A DNA stretch of 44,601 bases from an uncultured Mycoplasmatota bacterium (GTDB taxonomy: Bacteria > Bacillota_I > Bacilli_A > RF39 > UBA660), in NCBI GenBank assembly GCA_947571135.1, contig CANOWY010000010.1, forward strand, positions 1-44,601. The letters are read 5' to 3'. Made by a program: the position numbers and the translations under genes. Every line of letters starts with the position of its first letter. Position 1 is the stretch's first letter. Of this stretch, positions 1 to 8,538 are shown in pieces. The notes below the pieces were generated by a model. That model made no database searches and was not told where the DNA came from. It was given only the letters and a program-made list of their open reading frames with translations.

Positions 1-78
1 TTCCTGGGTTACTTTCTAATATACCCCCCCCAGGTTGACACCACGGGTTGGGAGGATTTTCTTTTCTTCTTTTTTCAT
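1..78 (-). CDS. N-terminus of a GH5-like glycoside hydrolase, frameshifted at a poly-G tract; runs off the window
   Basis: An ATG at 78 sits 6 bases after a GGAGG (85-89) and behind a near-consensus promoter (103-131), so this is a real gene start. The first 16 or so codons read to RGVNLGG, a motif typical of the start of GH5-type beta-glucanases (usually RGVNLGGWL). At the GG codons lies a run of eight G (24-31 on the plus strand as C). As written, the frame stops at once (VY then TAG). With nine or six G the frame continues as ILESNPG to the window edge; with seven it stops after IRK. So the gene is off in this sequence unless the tract changes length. No signal peptide is visible. The GH5 name rests on one short motif; the gene start is well supported. 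Confidence 0.55.
24..31 (-). repeat. Poly-G tract of 8 (coding strand) at codons 17-19 of the GH5-like gene
   Basis: Eight consecutive C on the plus strand, read as G in the gene. It is followed on the coding strand by TATA, as are the tracts at 9712 and 11256. A change by one base in the right direction restores an open frame to the window edge. Confidence 0.9.
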
Positions 79-102
79 TTTTTTCCTCCATCTATTATCT
101 TT

Positions 103-131
103 ATTATAAGTTATTTTCTCTCTATTTTCAA
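103..131 (-). promoter_or_regulatory. Promoter of the GH5-like gene
   Basis: Minus strand: TTGAAA at 126-131, 17-base spacer, TATAAT at 103-108. The predicted transcript starts about 95 and leads straight into the GGAGG at 85-89 and the ATG at 78. Confidence 0.75.
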
Positions 132-195
132 TCATGAAAAAAACTATCCTAAAAGTATAAATAAGAAAAAATAAAAAGAAGGTTAATCCTCCCTT

Positions 196-330
196 TTAAT
201 ATACACCGTATCCGCTAAATCCTGCAAAAATGATGGCTAATAAAATAAATAATACAATTACAATTAAAGCAGAACTTATACCTTGATTATTGTTTCCACA
301 ATTATCTTGGTTTTTTTTACAGCAATTCAT
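196..330 (-). CDS. YjcZ-like small membrane protein (44 aa)
   Basis: ATG at 330 follows AAGGAGG. The product begins MNCCKKNQDNCGNNNQG, a Cys/Asn-rich head, then has one hydrophobic segment ALIVIVLFILLAIIFAG and a short GFSGYGVY tail. The ALIVxLFILL segment is characteristic of the YjcZ/Sscs family of tiny proteins annotated as sporulation proteins in Bacillus. It is paired with a second copy upstream (360-452), 29 bases away, so the two are probably co-transcribed. Its exact role is unknown even in model species; localisation to a membrane is the safest inference. Confidence 0.8.
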   Translation of the reverse strand: MNCCKKNQDNCGNNNQGISSALIVIVLFILLAIIFAGFSGYGVY

Positions 331-359
331 TATTTGGACACCTCCTTAATACTTAAAGA

Positions 360-452
360 CTAAATGAAAGCCCCGACAATGATGATTAGTAAGATGAATA
401 ATACAAGTATGATAGCTGGACCTAGTCCGTTATTTCCACAACAATGATTCAT
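360..452 (-). CDS. YjcZ-like small membrane protein (30 aa)
   Basis: ATG at 452 lies 8 bases after AAGGAGG. An earlier ATG in another frame gives only a short dead-end reading. The product is 30 residues: a Cys-containing head MNHCCGNNGLGP and one membrane segment AIILVLFILLIIIVGAFI. The segment matches the YjcZ family pattern. It is the first gene of the pair with 196-330 and is divergent from prsA. The paired CC motifs near both N-termini are shared and may be lipid- or metal-related; that is inference. Confidence 0.8.
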   Translation of the reverse strand: MNHCCGNNGLGPAIILVLFILLIIIVGAFI

Positions 453-523
453 AATTCATTCCTCCTTTATTTGTCTTTTCATTTATATTGTATGGTAAGT
501 TTTTAAGATGGTGAGTAATATTC

Positions 524-552
524 TTGTATTTTTTTTATAAATTCGTTATAAT
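524..552 (+). promoter_or_regulatory. Promoter of prsA-like gene
   Basis: TTGTAT at 524-529, exactly 17 bases of spacer, TATAAT at 547-552, with the AGGAGG and ATG of the foldase gene about 20-35 bases further on. It is the best sigma-A-type promoter in the window. Confidence 0.8.
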
Positions 553-582
553 AATTAATGTTTATATGAGGAGGATTTTAAA

Positions 583-1602
583 ATGAAGAAAAAAGCAATT
601 ATATTAGGATTATGTACTTTAATGGTTTGTGGCTGCGGGAAAACAATTCCAACTTTGGAAGATGGTTCACAAGCAGTTGTAACATTTGAAAATGGAAATA
701 TGATAAGTATTAATGATTTATATAATGATTTAAAAAATAATTATGCACTAGAGTCTTTAATTAATTTAGTAGATAAAAAAATACTAGAAGATAAATATAA
801 AGATCACATACAAAGTGCTAATGAACTTGCAGATTCTACCATGAAATCATTAGAAGAAAATTATGGAGAGAATTTACTTGCTGCCATTCAATCTTATACA
901 CCTTATCAAACAGTTGAAGCATATCGTAACTATGTATACATAAGTGAATTGCAAGAACAAGCCATAGTGGATTATGCTAAATCGCAAATTACAGATAAAG
1001 AAATGAATGACTATTATGAAAAAAATATTTATGGAGATGTTTTAGTAAATCATATTTTAGTTACACCAAATGTAAAAGATGACGCAACAGATGATGACAA
1101 GAAAAAAGCCGAAGAGGAAGCAAAAGAAAAAGTAAATACGATTATTGCTAAATTAAAAGAAAGTAATAATATAAAAGAAACATTTACAGAACTTGCCAAA
1201 GAATATTCAGAAGATGAATCAACTAAAAATGAAGGTGGAACTTTAGGATATATTAATAATGGAACCCTTTCTAAGAGTTATGATGAAATTGTAAAAAATG
1301 CATTTAAATTAAAAGATGGTGAATATTCAACTGAAATAATTACAACAGAACTTGGTTATCATGTTATCTTTAGAGAAGCCTCTAAAGAAAAAGCAAATTT
1401 TGAAGAAATAAAAGATACAATTCGTGAAACACTTTCAGAAAACTTAAGAAGCGAAGATCAAACTTTAAGCGTTAAAGCATTACAAGCATTGCGTAAAGAA
1501 TATGGTATGGATATTGTAGATAGTGAAATTCAAAGTCAATATGCTAAATCTATCCAAAACGCTTTAGCACAACAACAAAAATCTGATAGTACAACTAATT
1601 AA
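583..1602 (+). CDS. prsA: PrsA-like foldase lipoprotein, peptidylprolyl isomerase
   Basis: A 339-residue exported lipoprotein. Residues 1-18 form a lipoprotein signal with lipobox V-C-G-C, so Cys18 is the likely lipidated residue. Residues 20-145 form the N-terminal chaperone part. A PpiC/parvulin domain follows at about 150-265 (VNHILV, then SEDESTKNEGGTLGYI and the ELGYHVIF end). A helical tail ends in a Gln/Ser/Thr-rich stretch. PrsA proteins sit on the outer face of the membrane and help secreted proteins fold. The start follows AGGAGG. The gene stands alone, convergent with the RNA-repair gene, with its own promoter and a strong terminator. Family length is usually 280-330, so this copy is complete. 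Confidence 0.9.
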   Translation: MKKKAIILGLCTLMVCGCGKTIPTLEDGSQAVVTFENGNMISINDLYNDLKNNYALESLINLVDKKILEDKYKDHIQSANELADSTMKSLEENYGENLLAAIQSYTPYQTVEAYRNYVYISELQEQAIVDYAKSQITDKEMNDYYEKNIYGDVLVNHILVTPNVKDDATDDDKKKAEEEAKEKVNTIIAKLKESNNIKETFTELAKEYSEDESTKNEGGTLGYINNGTLSKSYDEIVKNAFKLKDGEYSTEIITTELGYHVIFREASKEKANFEEIKDTIRETLSENLRSEDQTLSVKALQALRKEYGMDIVDSEIQSQYAKSIQNALAQQQKSDSTTN

Positions 1603-1680
1603 ATAAGGAGTTTAAAATAGCAACTTCTTTTTTTAATTTTTTTGATTAGTCCTATTTTATCCTTTCCTCAGAATAAAAAG

Positions 1681-1705
1681 AGTCCGAATGTTTTTCGGAT
1701 TTTTT
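1681..1705 (+). terminator. Rho-independent terminator after prsA
   Basis: Stem TCCGAA/TTCGGA with a 5-base loop followed by six T. The opposite strand also ends in a T run (CTCTTTTTA), so it may stop transcripts from both directions. Confidence 0.8.
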
Positions 1706-1816
1706 GTCTGTTTTATTTTTAGAAATTGAAGAAAAAAGTCTTCTTCATTTTAACGAACTTAGAATGTGTTATCAAGACCTTGGGTTTATATTCATTTTCA
1801 AAGGTTTCGGTTTTAT

Positions 1817-4003
1817 TTAATTCTTTTTCTCTTTTAAAATTTTTTCAAATTTATTTCTTTCCGTAATAATATTTATTTTTTTAATATCAGCCTTTCTATT
1901 TTCATACTTTTCTTTTAAATATTTCATAAACAAGTCTTCTAATTTCAGTTTTGCTTTTGTATCAAAATTATTGTTTTTCAAAACATTTTCCATCTTAGTT
2001 CTTAAATATTTCCATGTATCATAATAATTGGTTTTGGTTTTCAACATAAATTGATTGCTATCTTCGATTACAAAACCTTCGATATAATTGCCATTTAATT
2101 GATAGTCTAGTTTACGGGTATCTTCATATATATTTTTAAATTCCTCTAAATCCTTCGCAATATAAACGAGTTCTTTTATTTCAATATCACATTCGCTCCC
2201 AAATTTTGTTAACTCTTCGTATGGCATTTTAGAATAGATTGTACTATTGTATATCATATCTAACATAATAAGATTTTCCTCTTGATATTCTATAATATGA
2301 GGATCATTTACTGAATCTAATACTTCAAAAACAATGGTAACATTATCTTGAAGCATTTTATTCTTTAAAGCCTCTATCTGTTTAATATTGTATTTCTTAT
2401 AAAAAATAGTTTTGAAAAATTCTACATAATCTCCTGTAATTGTAGACTTTGTTGCAAAGAAAAGTTCATTATCTTTTATAGATACTATACCAAGAAATCC
2501 ATTGTATTTTAAATAGAATTTAACTGGAAAAACTAAACTCTTCTCAAGGTTCTCTAGACTCGTCTCTTTCCTTTCTTCAATTTTAAAAAATTTATTATAA
2601 CTTCTTGCAACTATTTTATAATTCTTAGTATCAATAAATAGTCCTCTTGCTTGCGTCGTCATACTATCCCAAATCTTATTAAAAAATGCTTCCTTAGAGA
2701 AATTAAATGAATATATGCCATTTTCTAAATCACGTTTAAAAACATATTTATTTTTATTCAAATCTTCCACTAAATTATAAACACTAGTTTCCTCTGTTAA
2801 ATTGGGATTAAATACCCCATTTTTTATTTCGATATAATCATGTTTGCCATTCTTATTTAATGTAAGTACTCTTAAATATCCACCGTGTTCAATATCTCCT
2901 TCTAAATTATAAGAATATTCATACTCATTATAGTTTATCTTAAAAAAGTTTCTATGTCCGTGAATTTGATAAATTTTATGATTCTCTTTTTTCATAAACT
3001 CATTATATATTTTATCAATGTCGACTTCATAATCATCAATGCCATAAACAAAAGAATTAGTGCTATAAAAGTCGAATGCTTTTTTAGGTATGTAAGGGAT
3101 ACCACCATGCGTTATTAAATACGTAAAACTCCCAAAACGAATAAAGGCAATTTGAGATAATTTTTTCATGAATCCTCTTATCTCACTCTTCTTAATGTTG
3201 TTGTCTTCAAATTCTTGAATCGTATTTTTTATATCATAATCCATTTTAAAAGCATCATCACAAGCATATTTATATAATTTATCTTCATGATTACCAACTA
3301 AAAAAATCATATTTTCTTTCTGCATAAGTTCAGTTAAATACATAAACGTTTCATAGTTTTCTATCCCTCTATCAAAGTAATCTCCTAAAAATATATAAGC
3401 ATCTTGTGAATCGATAGGATACTCGTCAAAATATTTTTTCAAAGTACTAAAACAACCATGAATATCTCCTATTATATGCACTTTATCGTATTTTGAGAAA
3501 TCTTTAGGAAGAGTATTTAGTATGTCATCAAATTGAGTGGGTTGTATCACTTTAAAGGCATTAGGCACCTTTTCCTTAGAAAACATTTTATAAACCTTAT
3601 CTATGGCGTATTCTGGAACAATTTTATATTCTTCTCTTAACAAATTTCTTTTATACACTTCTTCTTTTGGTATTGTTGTAAAATCAACAATGTACATGCG
3701 ATAGCGATACTTTTCTGCTAATTTTTTATAAGTACTTAAGGTATCTGTAGAAGCATGCACAGCATCAATGACTGTAAATTCTCCTTTTTTCATTCTTTCT
3801 TCTAAGATAGAAAATAAAAGTTCCCATACTTTTTTATTATGAAATTGGGGAATCTCTTCTTTATAATCAATATTCATTTGTGGTGAATGAAACAGAAGGC
3901 GAATTTCATCAGAACTTAAAGTAAAATGTTCTAAATAATGTTCTCTTACAAAAGTACTTTTTCCTGAACCCATAGCCCCTCTTAAAATTACTAGTTTTCT
4001 CAT
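1817..4003 (-). CDS. Polynucleotide kinase-phosphatase-RNA ligase (RNA repair)
   Basis: About 728 residues with three catalytic modules. Residues 1-165: P-loop kinase, Walker A G9-AMGSGKS. Residues 175-370: binuclear metallophosphatase with GDIHG (D180, H182), GDYFDRG, GNHED and ITHGG. Residues 390-728: RNA-ligase nucleotidyltransferase, nucleophile Lys499 in KYNGFL, later EVLD and a LKTKT-type motif V. Such enzymes heal and seal broken RNA, for example tRNA cut by anticodon nucleases: 5' phosphorylation, removal of 2',3' cyclic phosphate, then ligation. The longer reading from 4027 lacks a ribosome site; ATG at 4003 follows AAGGAG. The ligase resembles T4 Rnl1 more than Clostridium Pnkp, and no Hen1 methyltransferase gene is adjacent. 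All key motifs are intact. Confidence 0.85.
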   Translation of the reverse strand: MRKLVILRGAMGSGKSTFVREHYLEHFTLSSDEIRLLFHSPQMNIDYKEEIPQFHNKKVWELLFSILEERMKKGEFTVIDAVHASTDTLSTYKKLAEKYRYRMYIVDFTTIPKEEVYKRNLLREEYKIVPEYAIDKVYKMFSKEKVPNAFKVIQPTQFDDILNTLPKDFSKYDKVHIIGDIHGCFSTLKKYFDEYPIDSQDAYIFLGDYFDRGIENYETFMYLTELMQKENMIFLVGNHEDKLYKYACDDAFKMDYDIKNTIQEFEDNNIKKSEIRGFMKKLSQIAFIRFGSFTYLITHGGIPYIPKKAFDFYSTNSFVYGIDDYEVDIDKIYNEFMKKENHKIYQIHGHRNFFKINYNEYEYSYNLEGDIEHGGYLRVLTLNKNGKHDYIEIKNGVFNPNLTEETSVYNLVEDLNKNKYVFKRDLENGIYSFNFSKEAFFNKIWDSMTTQARGLFIDTKNYKIVARSYNKFFKIEERKETSLENLEKSLVFPVKFYLKYNGFLGIVSIKDNELFFATKSTITGDYVEFFKTIFYKKYNIKQIEALKNKMLQDNVTIVFEVLDSVNDPHIIEYQEENLIMLDMIYNSTIYSKMPYEELTKFGSECDIEIKELVYIAKDLEEFKNIYEDTRKLDYQLNGNYIEGFVIEDSNQFMLKTKTNYYDTWKYLRTKMENVLKNNNFDTKAKLKLEDLFMKYLKEKYENRKADIKKINIITERNKFEKILKEKKN

Positions 4004-4069
4004 ATTCTCCCACTCCTTATAGTCCATTTGTATTTTTTATACTATTTATGTTAATTTTAGTTCGTTTCT

Positions 4070-4078
4070 ATTATAGCA
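4070..4078 (-). promoter_or_regulatory. Extended -10 promoter of the RNA-repair gene
   Basis: Minus-strand TGCTATAAT, about 65 bases before the ATG at 4003. No strong -35 is seen, as for most promoters in this window. Confidence 0.5.
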
Positions 4079-4110
4079 CATCAAATATTTCTAAAGTTTT
4101 AAAGAATACA

Positions 4111-4140
4111 AAAATAAAAGAACTTCTTTTCAAAGTCCTT
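4111..4140 (-). terminator. Terminator after deoD
   Basis: On the minus strand AAGGACTT, 7-base loop, AAGTTCTT (one G-U pair), then a T-rich tail. It starts directly at the deoD stop codon. Confidence 0.75.
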
Positions 4141-4884
4141 CTATTTTATGATTGATTCTAAGGCTAAAGTAATCGATTCATTTAGGGATTTTTCACGATC
4201 TTCTTGGCTCATGAATACCTCACTAAATTTACTATCCACTACTGTTAAGATACAAGCGGCTTGTTTGTCAAATGAGTCTGCTATATGAAATAATGCAAAT
4301 GCTTCCATTTCCTCTGCTACAATTTGAATACTATTAGGAACTCTAGCAAGTACATGTTCATTGTCACTATAAAATCCAAATTGTTCAGTAGACATGGCTG
4401 TTCCATTGTAAACATGTAAATTCAAATGAGTTGCTACCTCATTAATTATTGAATTTAAAGTTTTACTTGGGTAGACCATATGCGTTGGATCGCCATTATA
4501 GGAATAAGCAAAATTCCCTTCATTATAAGCACTGTCTACTATAACGATATCAGGAACATTTAATTCAGGAATTAGTCCGCCACATGTTCCAACTCTAATT
4601 ATTTTTTCAACCCCGAAAAAATAAAATAGTTCAAATGCGTAGATACTCATACTTGGCATTCCCATACCACTACCCATTACGGTTACACGAGTTCCTTTAT
4701 AGTCTCCCGTATAGACAAACATATTTCTTGTATCACTTACAAGTTTCGCTTCACTTAAGAAGTTTTCCGCAATATACTTTGCACGTAGGGGATCCCCTGG
4801 CATGACGACAATCGGCGCAATGTCACTTGCCGTACATGCAATATGTGCAGGTTTTATATGCTCTAAAACTTTTGGTGCCTTCAC
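4141..4884 (-). CDS. deoD: Purine nucleoside phosphorylase, DeoD type
   Basis: A 247-residue hexameric-type nucleoside phosphorylase that splits purine (deoxy)nucleosides with phosphate to base and (deoxy)ribose-1-phosphate in purine salvage. Visible family marks: His14, the phosphate-binding PGDPLRAK (29-36), VMGSGMGMPS, RVGTCGG, the EEMEAFALF segment contacting ribose, and Asp in TVVDS, the position of the catalytic acid. The most upstream start (GTG at 4893) overlaps the Shine-Dalgarno itself; the inner GTG at 4884, 8 bases after AAGGAG, is preferred. It is a single-gene unit with its own extended -10 promoter and terminator. Family length is about 235, so it is complete. Confidence 0.93.
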   Translation of the reverse strand: MKAPKVLEHIKPAHIACTASDIAPIVVMPGDPLRAKYIAENFLSEAKLVSDTRNMFVYTGDYKGTRVTVMGSGMGMPSMSIYAFELFYFFGVEKIIRVGTCGGLIPELNVPDIVIVDSAYNEGNFAYSYNGDPTHMVYPSKTLNSIINEVATHLNLHVYNGTAMSTEQFGFYSDNEHVLARVPNSIQIVAEEMEAFALFHIADSFDKQAACILTVVDSKFSEVFMSQEDREKSLNESITLALESIIK

Positions 4885-4912
4885 AATAATCACTCCTTAT
4901 TATTCTATTTGT

Positions 4913-4921
4913 AGTATATCA
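4913..4921 (-). promoter_or_regulatory. Extended -10 promoter of deoD
   Basis: Minus-strand TGATATACT, 29 bases upstream of the GTG start. It lies right after the terminator of the upstream gene. Confidence 0.55.
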
Positions 4922-4964
4922 AAAAAAAGTAAAGTTATAAATAAATTTACTCTACTTTTACTTT
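4922..4964 (-). terminator. Terminator after the U32 gene
   Basis: Minus strand: AAAGTAAA (4957-4964), a long AT-rich loop, TTTACTTT (4926-4933), then a run of T. It separates the U32 gene from deoD. Confidence 0.6.
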
Positions 4965-4983
4965 CGTTGACTAAAATTTTACA

Positions 4984-7236
4984 CTATAGCATTTTACAAA
5001 GAATTGACTTCGTTTCTTCTTTCTTTTCTTCCAATAATTCTATTCGATAGTTCTCTATTCCTAACATTTGAAAGTTTTTTATTTGTTCTCTTAATTCAAT
5101 ATTCTGGTAATGAAACAAATGTGTTAAATGATTTTCTCCCATTTCAGGCATTATTCGATATAATTTAGCATTACTATCTTTTAAGTAGTAGTTATTCTTT
5201 TCTTTACAAACTCTACATTTTTTTTCTTGATTCACGTGCATATTTAAAGGACAATGCTTCATAACCATTACTTCAGGTTTTCCGTAAATAAACACTTCTA
5301 TCTTATCTTTACTTGTAATATTCTGAGACAACTCTTTTATTTGTTCTAAGTTGTTTTCAACCGATAAAGTAATACGTGATGCTCCTAAACTTTCTAAAAA
5401 AGCAAAACTAGCAGAATTCGCGACATTTAAATAATAGTCACTTATTACATCATTTTGTTTTCCATATTTCGATAAAGACCCTGTTTCTCCTACTAATAAT
5501 TTTTCTCCTTTAAAGTCTGGAAAGTGATTTTTTACCCTACTGCATCGTAAATAAACATTTCCTTTATTCTTGTATTTTTGATATAAAGAATTGTCTGTTA
5601 CATATATGCTATGTACATTTTCTTCTAAACAAACAAGTAATTGTTCTTCATTGCGAACTAGAACATTTATGTTTTTCTTTGATGCTGGTTTTAAGTTTTT
5701 CTCTTTCTTAAATGAAATTTCCTTTTCTAGAAAAACATTAGGTATTCTATTTTCTCTTATTTCTATTAACTTTTCTTCTAAACTTCTTCGAATTCTTTTT
5801 AATTCACTCATAGGAATAAAAATAGTTTGATCACAAATTATTTTAATAGCCTGCAAAACAAATGGACTATTTCCCAAGCCCCCAATTTTTTCTTTTATTA
5901 CTTCATTACTTGTTGGATTTTTTTCTGCTTCTTCTACTACTTTTCCTTTTTCTATCACTACATTTTCACCATCACTAAATTGCACTCTTAAAGGTTCCTT
6001 TATTTTGGCAATGACTTCACAGGTAATGGGTATTTTTTTATAAGGAATGTTTTCTAATTGTTTCATAAGAACAGAATCAATCGTTTTTATTACTTTTCCT
6101 TTTTCTCTTACGTCCACTTTATTATCAATAGAGATGATTTCTCCTTTAGTGGCATGATTGATTAGAAGACCATTCTCGTTGTATAGGAAATTTACTATAC
6201 AACCTTTATTGCTGCTTACAAAACGAATACCATCCTCTTGATGCAAATCACATTCTAGTTTTATTTTTATTTTATCTTTAGTAAACTCTAGAACAGTTCC
6301 TAAAGGAATCCCTTGATGATTGGGTTTATCTACATTCATAAGTTCTTCATTTTTATCTCCAAATAAATGGCCTTTGGTGAATCCTCGATTAAATAAAACT
6401 TTTAATTTGTTAATTTCTTCTTCGCTTATCATTAAAGATTTATTTTCGTTATAATTATCTATTAAATTTCGATATAATTTAGTTGCAAATCCCACATAAC
6501 TGGGACTTTTCATTCTACCTTCTATTTTTAAGGAGTAGATATTGGATTCCATAATCTCTTTAAAATGTTCTAAAGTACTAAACTCTTTTGGACTTAATAG
6601 ATATTTTCCTTTCGTTGGCACTTCATGGTTATTTTCTATAAGACTAAAGGGAAGCCGACAAATACCTGCACAAGAACCACGATTTCCACTTCTATCCATA
6701 AGTAGACTGCTAAATAAACATTGCCCTGAATACGAAATACATAAAGCACCATGAATAAATGCCTCTATTTCCATATTTGTTTTAAAAGCATTTATTTCTT
6801 CTATTGAAAGTTCTCTTGCAAGTACTACTCTTTTTATCCCAAGATGTTCTAGCATTTTTAGTTGTTCCATGTTATGGTTGTGCATTTGGGTAGAAGCATG
6901 AATTTCTAAGTTTGGAAATTTATCACGAACTAATTTTATTAGTCCTAAGTCTTGCATGATAATGGCATCAACATTATTTTTATGTAAAACACGAATATAG
7001 TTTAAGCAATCTTCTAGTTCTGTTTCATAAATCATCGTATTTACAGTTACATAGATTTTTACTCCATATAAATGACAATATTTGATTGCTTTGATTAGTT
7101 CTTCTTCGCTAAAGTTATCAGCGAATGCTCTTGCCCCGAATTTTTTGCCACCTAAGTATACCGCATCACATCCATTATGAATGGCTTCAACTAAACTATT
7201 CCAATTTCCAACAGGAGATAATAATTCCTTTTTCAT
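4984..7236 (-). CDS. Peptidase U32 family protein with DUF3656-like C-terminus (RlhA-like)
   Basis: About 750 residues. Residues 1-270 are the U32 barrel, starting ELLSPVGNWNSLVEAI and NGCDAVYLGG. The U32 signature with conserved cysteines is present (EAFIHGALCISYSGQC, then RGSCAGICR). The middle and C-terminal parts match the long U32 subtype; a late Cys cluster (KHCPL, CRVCKEK) may bind metal. Despite the family name, characterised members act on RNA: RlhA hydroxylates 23S rRNA C2501 and TrhP acts on tRNA uridine. An RNA-modifying role is therefore likelier than proteolysis, but the substrate cannot be read here. The frame is open 26 codons further up, but that part overlaps a terminator and the promoter; ATG at 7236 after AAGAAGTG fits the family start. 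Confidence 0.88.
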   Translation of the reverse strand: MKKELLSPVGNWNSLVEAIHNGCDAVYLGGKKFGARAFADNFSEEELIKAIKYCHLYGVKIYVTVNTMIYETELEDCLNYIRVLHKNNVDAIIMQDLGLIKLVRDKFPNLEIHASTQMHNHNMEQLKMLEHLGIKRVVLARELSIEEINAFKTNMEIEAFIHGALCISYSGQCLFSSLLMDRSGNRGSCAGICRLPFSLIENNHEVPTKGKYLLSPKEFSTLEHFKEIMESNIYSLKIEGRMKSPSYVGFATKLYRNLIDNYNENKSLMISEEEINKLKVLFNRGFTKGHLFGDKNEELMNVDKPNHQGIPLGTVLEFTKDKIKIKLECDLHQEDGIRFVSSNKGCIVNFLYNENGLLINHATKGEIISIDNKVDVREKGKVIKTIDSVLMKQLENIPYKKIPITCEVIAKIKEPLRVQFSDGENVVIEKGKVVEEAEKNPTSNEVIKEKIGGLGNSPFVLQAIKIICDQTIFIPMSELKRIRRSLEEKLIEIRENRIPNVFLEKEISFKKEKNLKPASKKNINVLVRNEEQLLVCLEENVHSIYVTDNSLYQKYKNKGNVYLRCSRVKNHFPDFKGEKLLVGETGSLSKYGKQNDVISDYYLNVANSASFAFLESLGASRITLSVENNLEQIKELSQNITSKDKIEVFIYGKPEVMVMKHCPLNMHVNQEKKCRVCKEKNNYYLKDSNAKLYRIMPEMGENHLTHLFHYQNIELREQIKNFQMLGIENYRIELLEEKKEETKSILCKML

Positions 7237-7254
7237 AACATCACTTCTTTTGCC

Positions 7255-7263
7255 ATTATAACA
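7255..7263 (-). promoter_or_regulatory. Extended -10 promoter of the U32 gene
   Basis: Minus-strand TGTTATAAT, 19 bases before the ATG at 7236, which supports that start over longer readings. Confidence 0.5.
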
Positions 7264-7294
7264 TAAACAAACAAAAAAAGAGAATTGCTTCCTT

Positions 7295-7319
7295 AAAAAA
7301 GAAGATAACTTCATTATCT
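7295..7319 (-). terminator. Terminator after the 7407-8522 membrane-protein gene
   Basis: Minus strand AGATAA, 5-base loop, TTATCT, then T-rich. It begins 17 bases after the stop (7336) of the longer, tract-corrected reading of the upstream gene, which mildly favours that reading. Confidence 0.6.
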
Positions 7320-7335
7320 CCTTGATTTAATTTAT

Positions 7336-8522
7336 TTATTCTTTATCTATATTTTTGTCGTACGCTTCATCTGCAACTTCATAACGACGATTTTTAGAAA
7401 TGAAACTTAGCATTCTTGTAGAACCCCCCCAATAAAGGCTAAAACAAAGAAATAAATGACACCAAAAATAGTAAACTTTGGTTCTGATTTCGTAATCAAA
7501 CTAATGATAGATGCTCCAGCACTCATACTGGTTACAATTGTTAAACTATTAATCGATTTACTTGTAACATCACTTTTTAAACTAGAGAATAATTTTTGAG
7601 CAGAACTCACATAGGTTTGGGTCATATCCCATAAATATTTAATGTAATCCAAAGTATCACGTAAAGTTTCAAAACGATAACCAGAAATTGCTAAAAACTC
7701 CGTTAATTCAGCATCACTTTTGGCAATTTTCTCACGTGTAGAGATATACGTTCCCATTTGATTGATACGTCCATCAATTAAATTTACAGTTTTAGAATAT
7801 CCTTCTAACTTACTACTAAATTTAACAATATCTGCTCCCTTAACTTTAGCATTCTCTTTAACATTGTCAATTTTTTCCCAAATAATACGGTGTAAATTCA
7901 AATAACGGTGCAATTGTCCTTTAAATTCACGAATAAAAACTTGCTCCTCAATATATTTTTCAATTTTTTCAAGAGATTGTTTCTTGTTATTAATAAAATA
8001 ATACTTGTCCCCTCTAACGACGTCATAACGATCATTAGTAAACTCAAAATATTTTTGTTTTTCCGTTCTAGACAAAAGATCTGCTATTTGTTCTTTTGTT
8101 GCTTTATCAAATACAATAAAATAAGGATAAACTGTTTCAATATTTGCAAGTTCTTTTGGAACTGGTGCTCCTAAACTAAAAAGATAACTAATCGCAGGAG
8201 ACAATTTATCTTCGTAATAATCTGTTACTTTGTCTAAATCTGCAAATAAAGTATTTTCATTTACATTATGATTATTTAAACAAATTAAACCATCTTCATA
8301 AATTTTAACTGATATATCATAAGCCGTTGTAAATTCTACAAATTCTTCTCCATCTACCCCATAGTCTATTTTTCCGATTGCGAGTGCTTTTCGATATTCT
8401 TGCAATTTCTCTGAATCTAATTTTAATTGACTTTTAGCCTCTCTTAAAAAATCATAAATTTCTGTTAATTGTAACATAGTTCTTTGGAACCAACCACCTA
8501 TATATACATTGGTAATTTTCAT
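7336..8522 (-). pseudogene. Unknown membrane-anchored coiled-coil protein with C-terminal poly-G frameshift (possibly phase-variable)
   Basis: As written the protein is 371 residues, 7407-8522, start ATG after AAAGGAAGTG. I do not recognise the family. The N-terminal 200 residues are mixed alpha/beta, 200-315 look helical (RYLNLHRIIWEKIDN, STREKIAKSDAEL), and two hydrophobic segments follow (about 318-337 and 346-366). Inside the last one, ATT-GGGGGGG-TTC reads IGG then VLQEC and stops. With eight or five G it continues as STRMLSFISKNRRYEV and on to a charged tail ending DKNIDKE, stop at 7336, just before a terminator. Gene context: 16 bases downstream of the GNAT gene, so co-transcribed. Either the tract toggles a cytoplasmic tail or the sequence has one G too few. 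Confidence 0.7.
7424..7430 (-). repeat. Poly-G tract of 7 (coding strand)
   Basis: Seven C on the plus strand within the last membrane segment of the 7336-8522 gene. Length 7 gives the short C-terminus; 8 (or 5) gives a coding extension of about 27 residues. Confidence 0.9.
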
Positions 8523-8538
8523 ACAACTTCACTTCCTT

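Noticed and set aside
1728-1747. Second hairpin after prsA (TGAAGAA/TTCTTCA)
   Set aside because: No T run follows on either strand, so it is not called a terminator.
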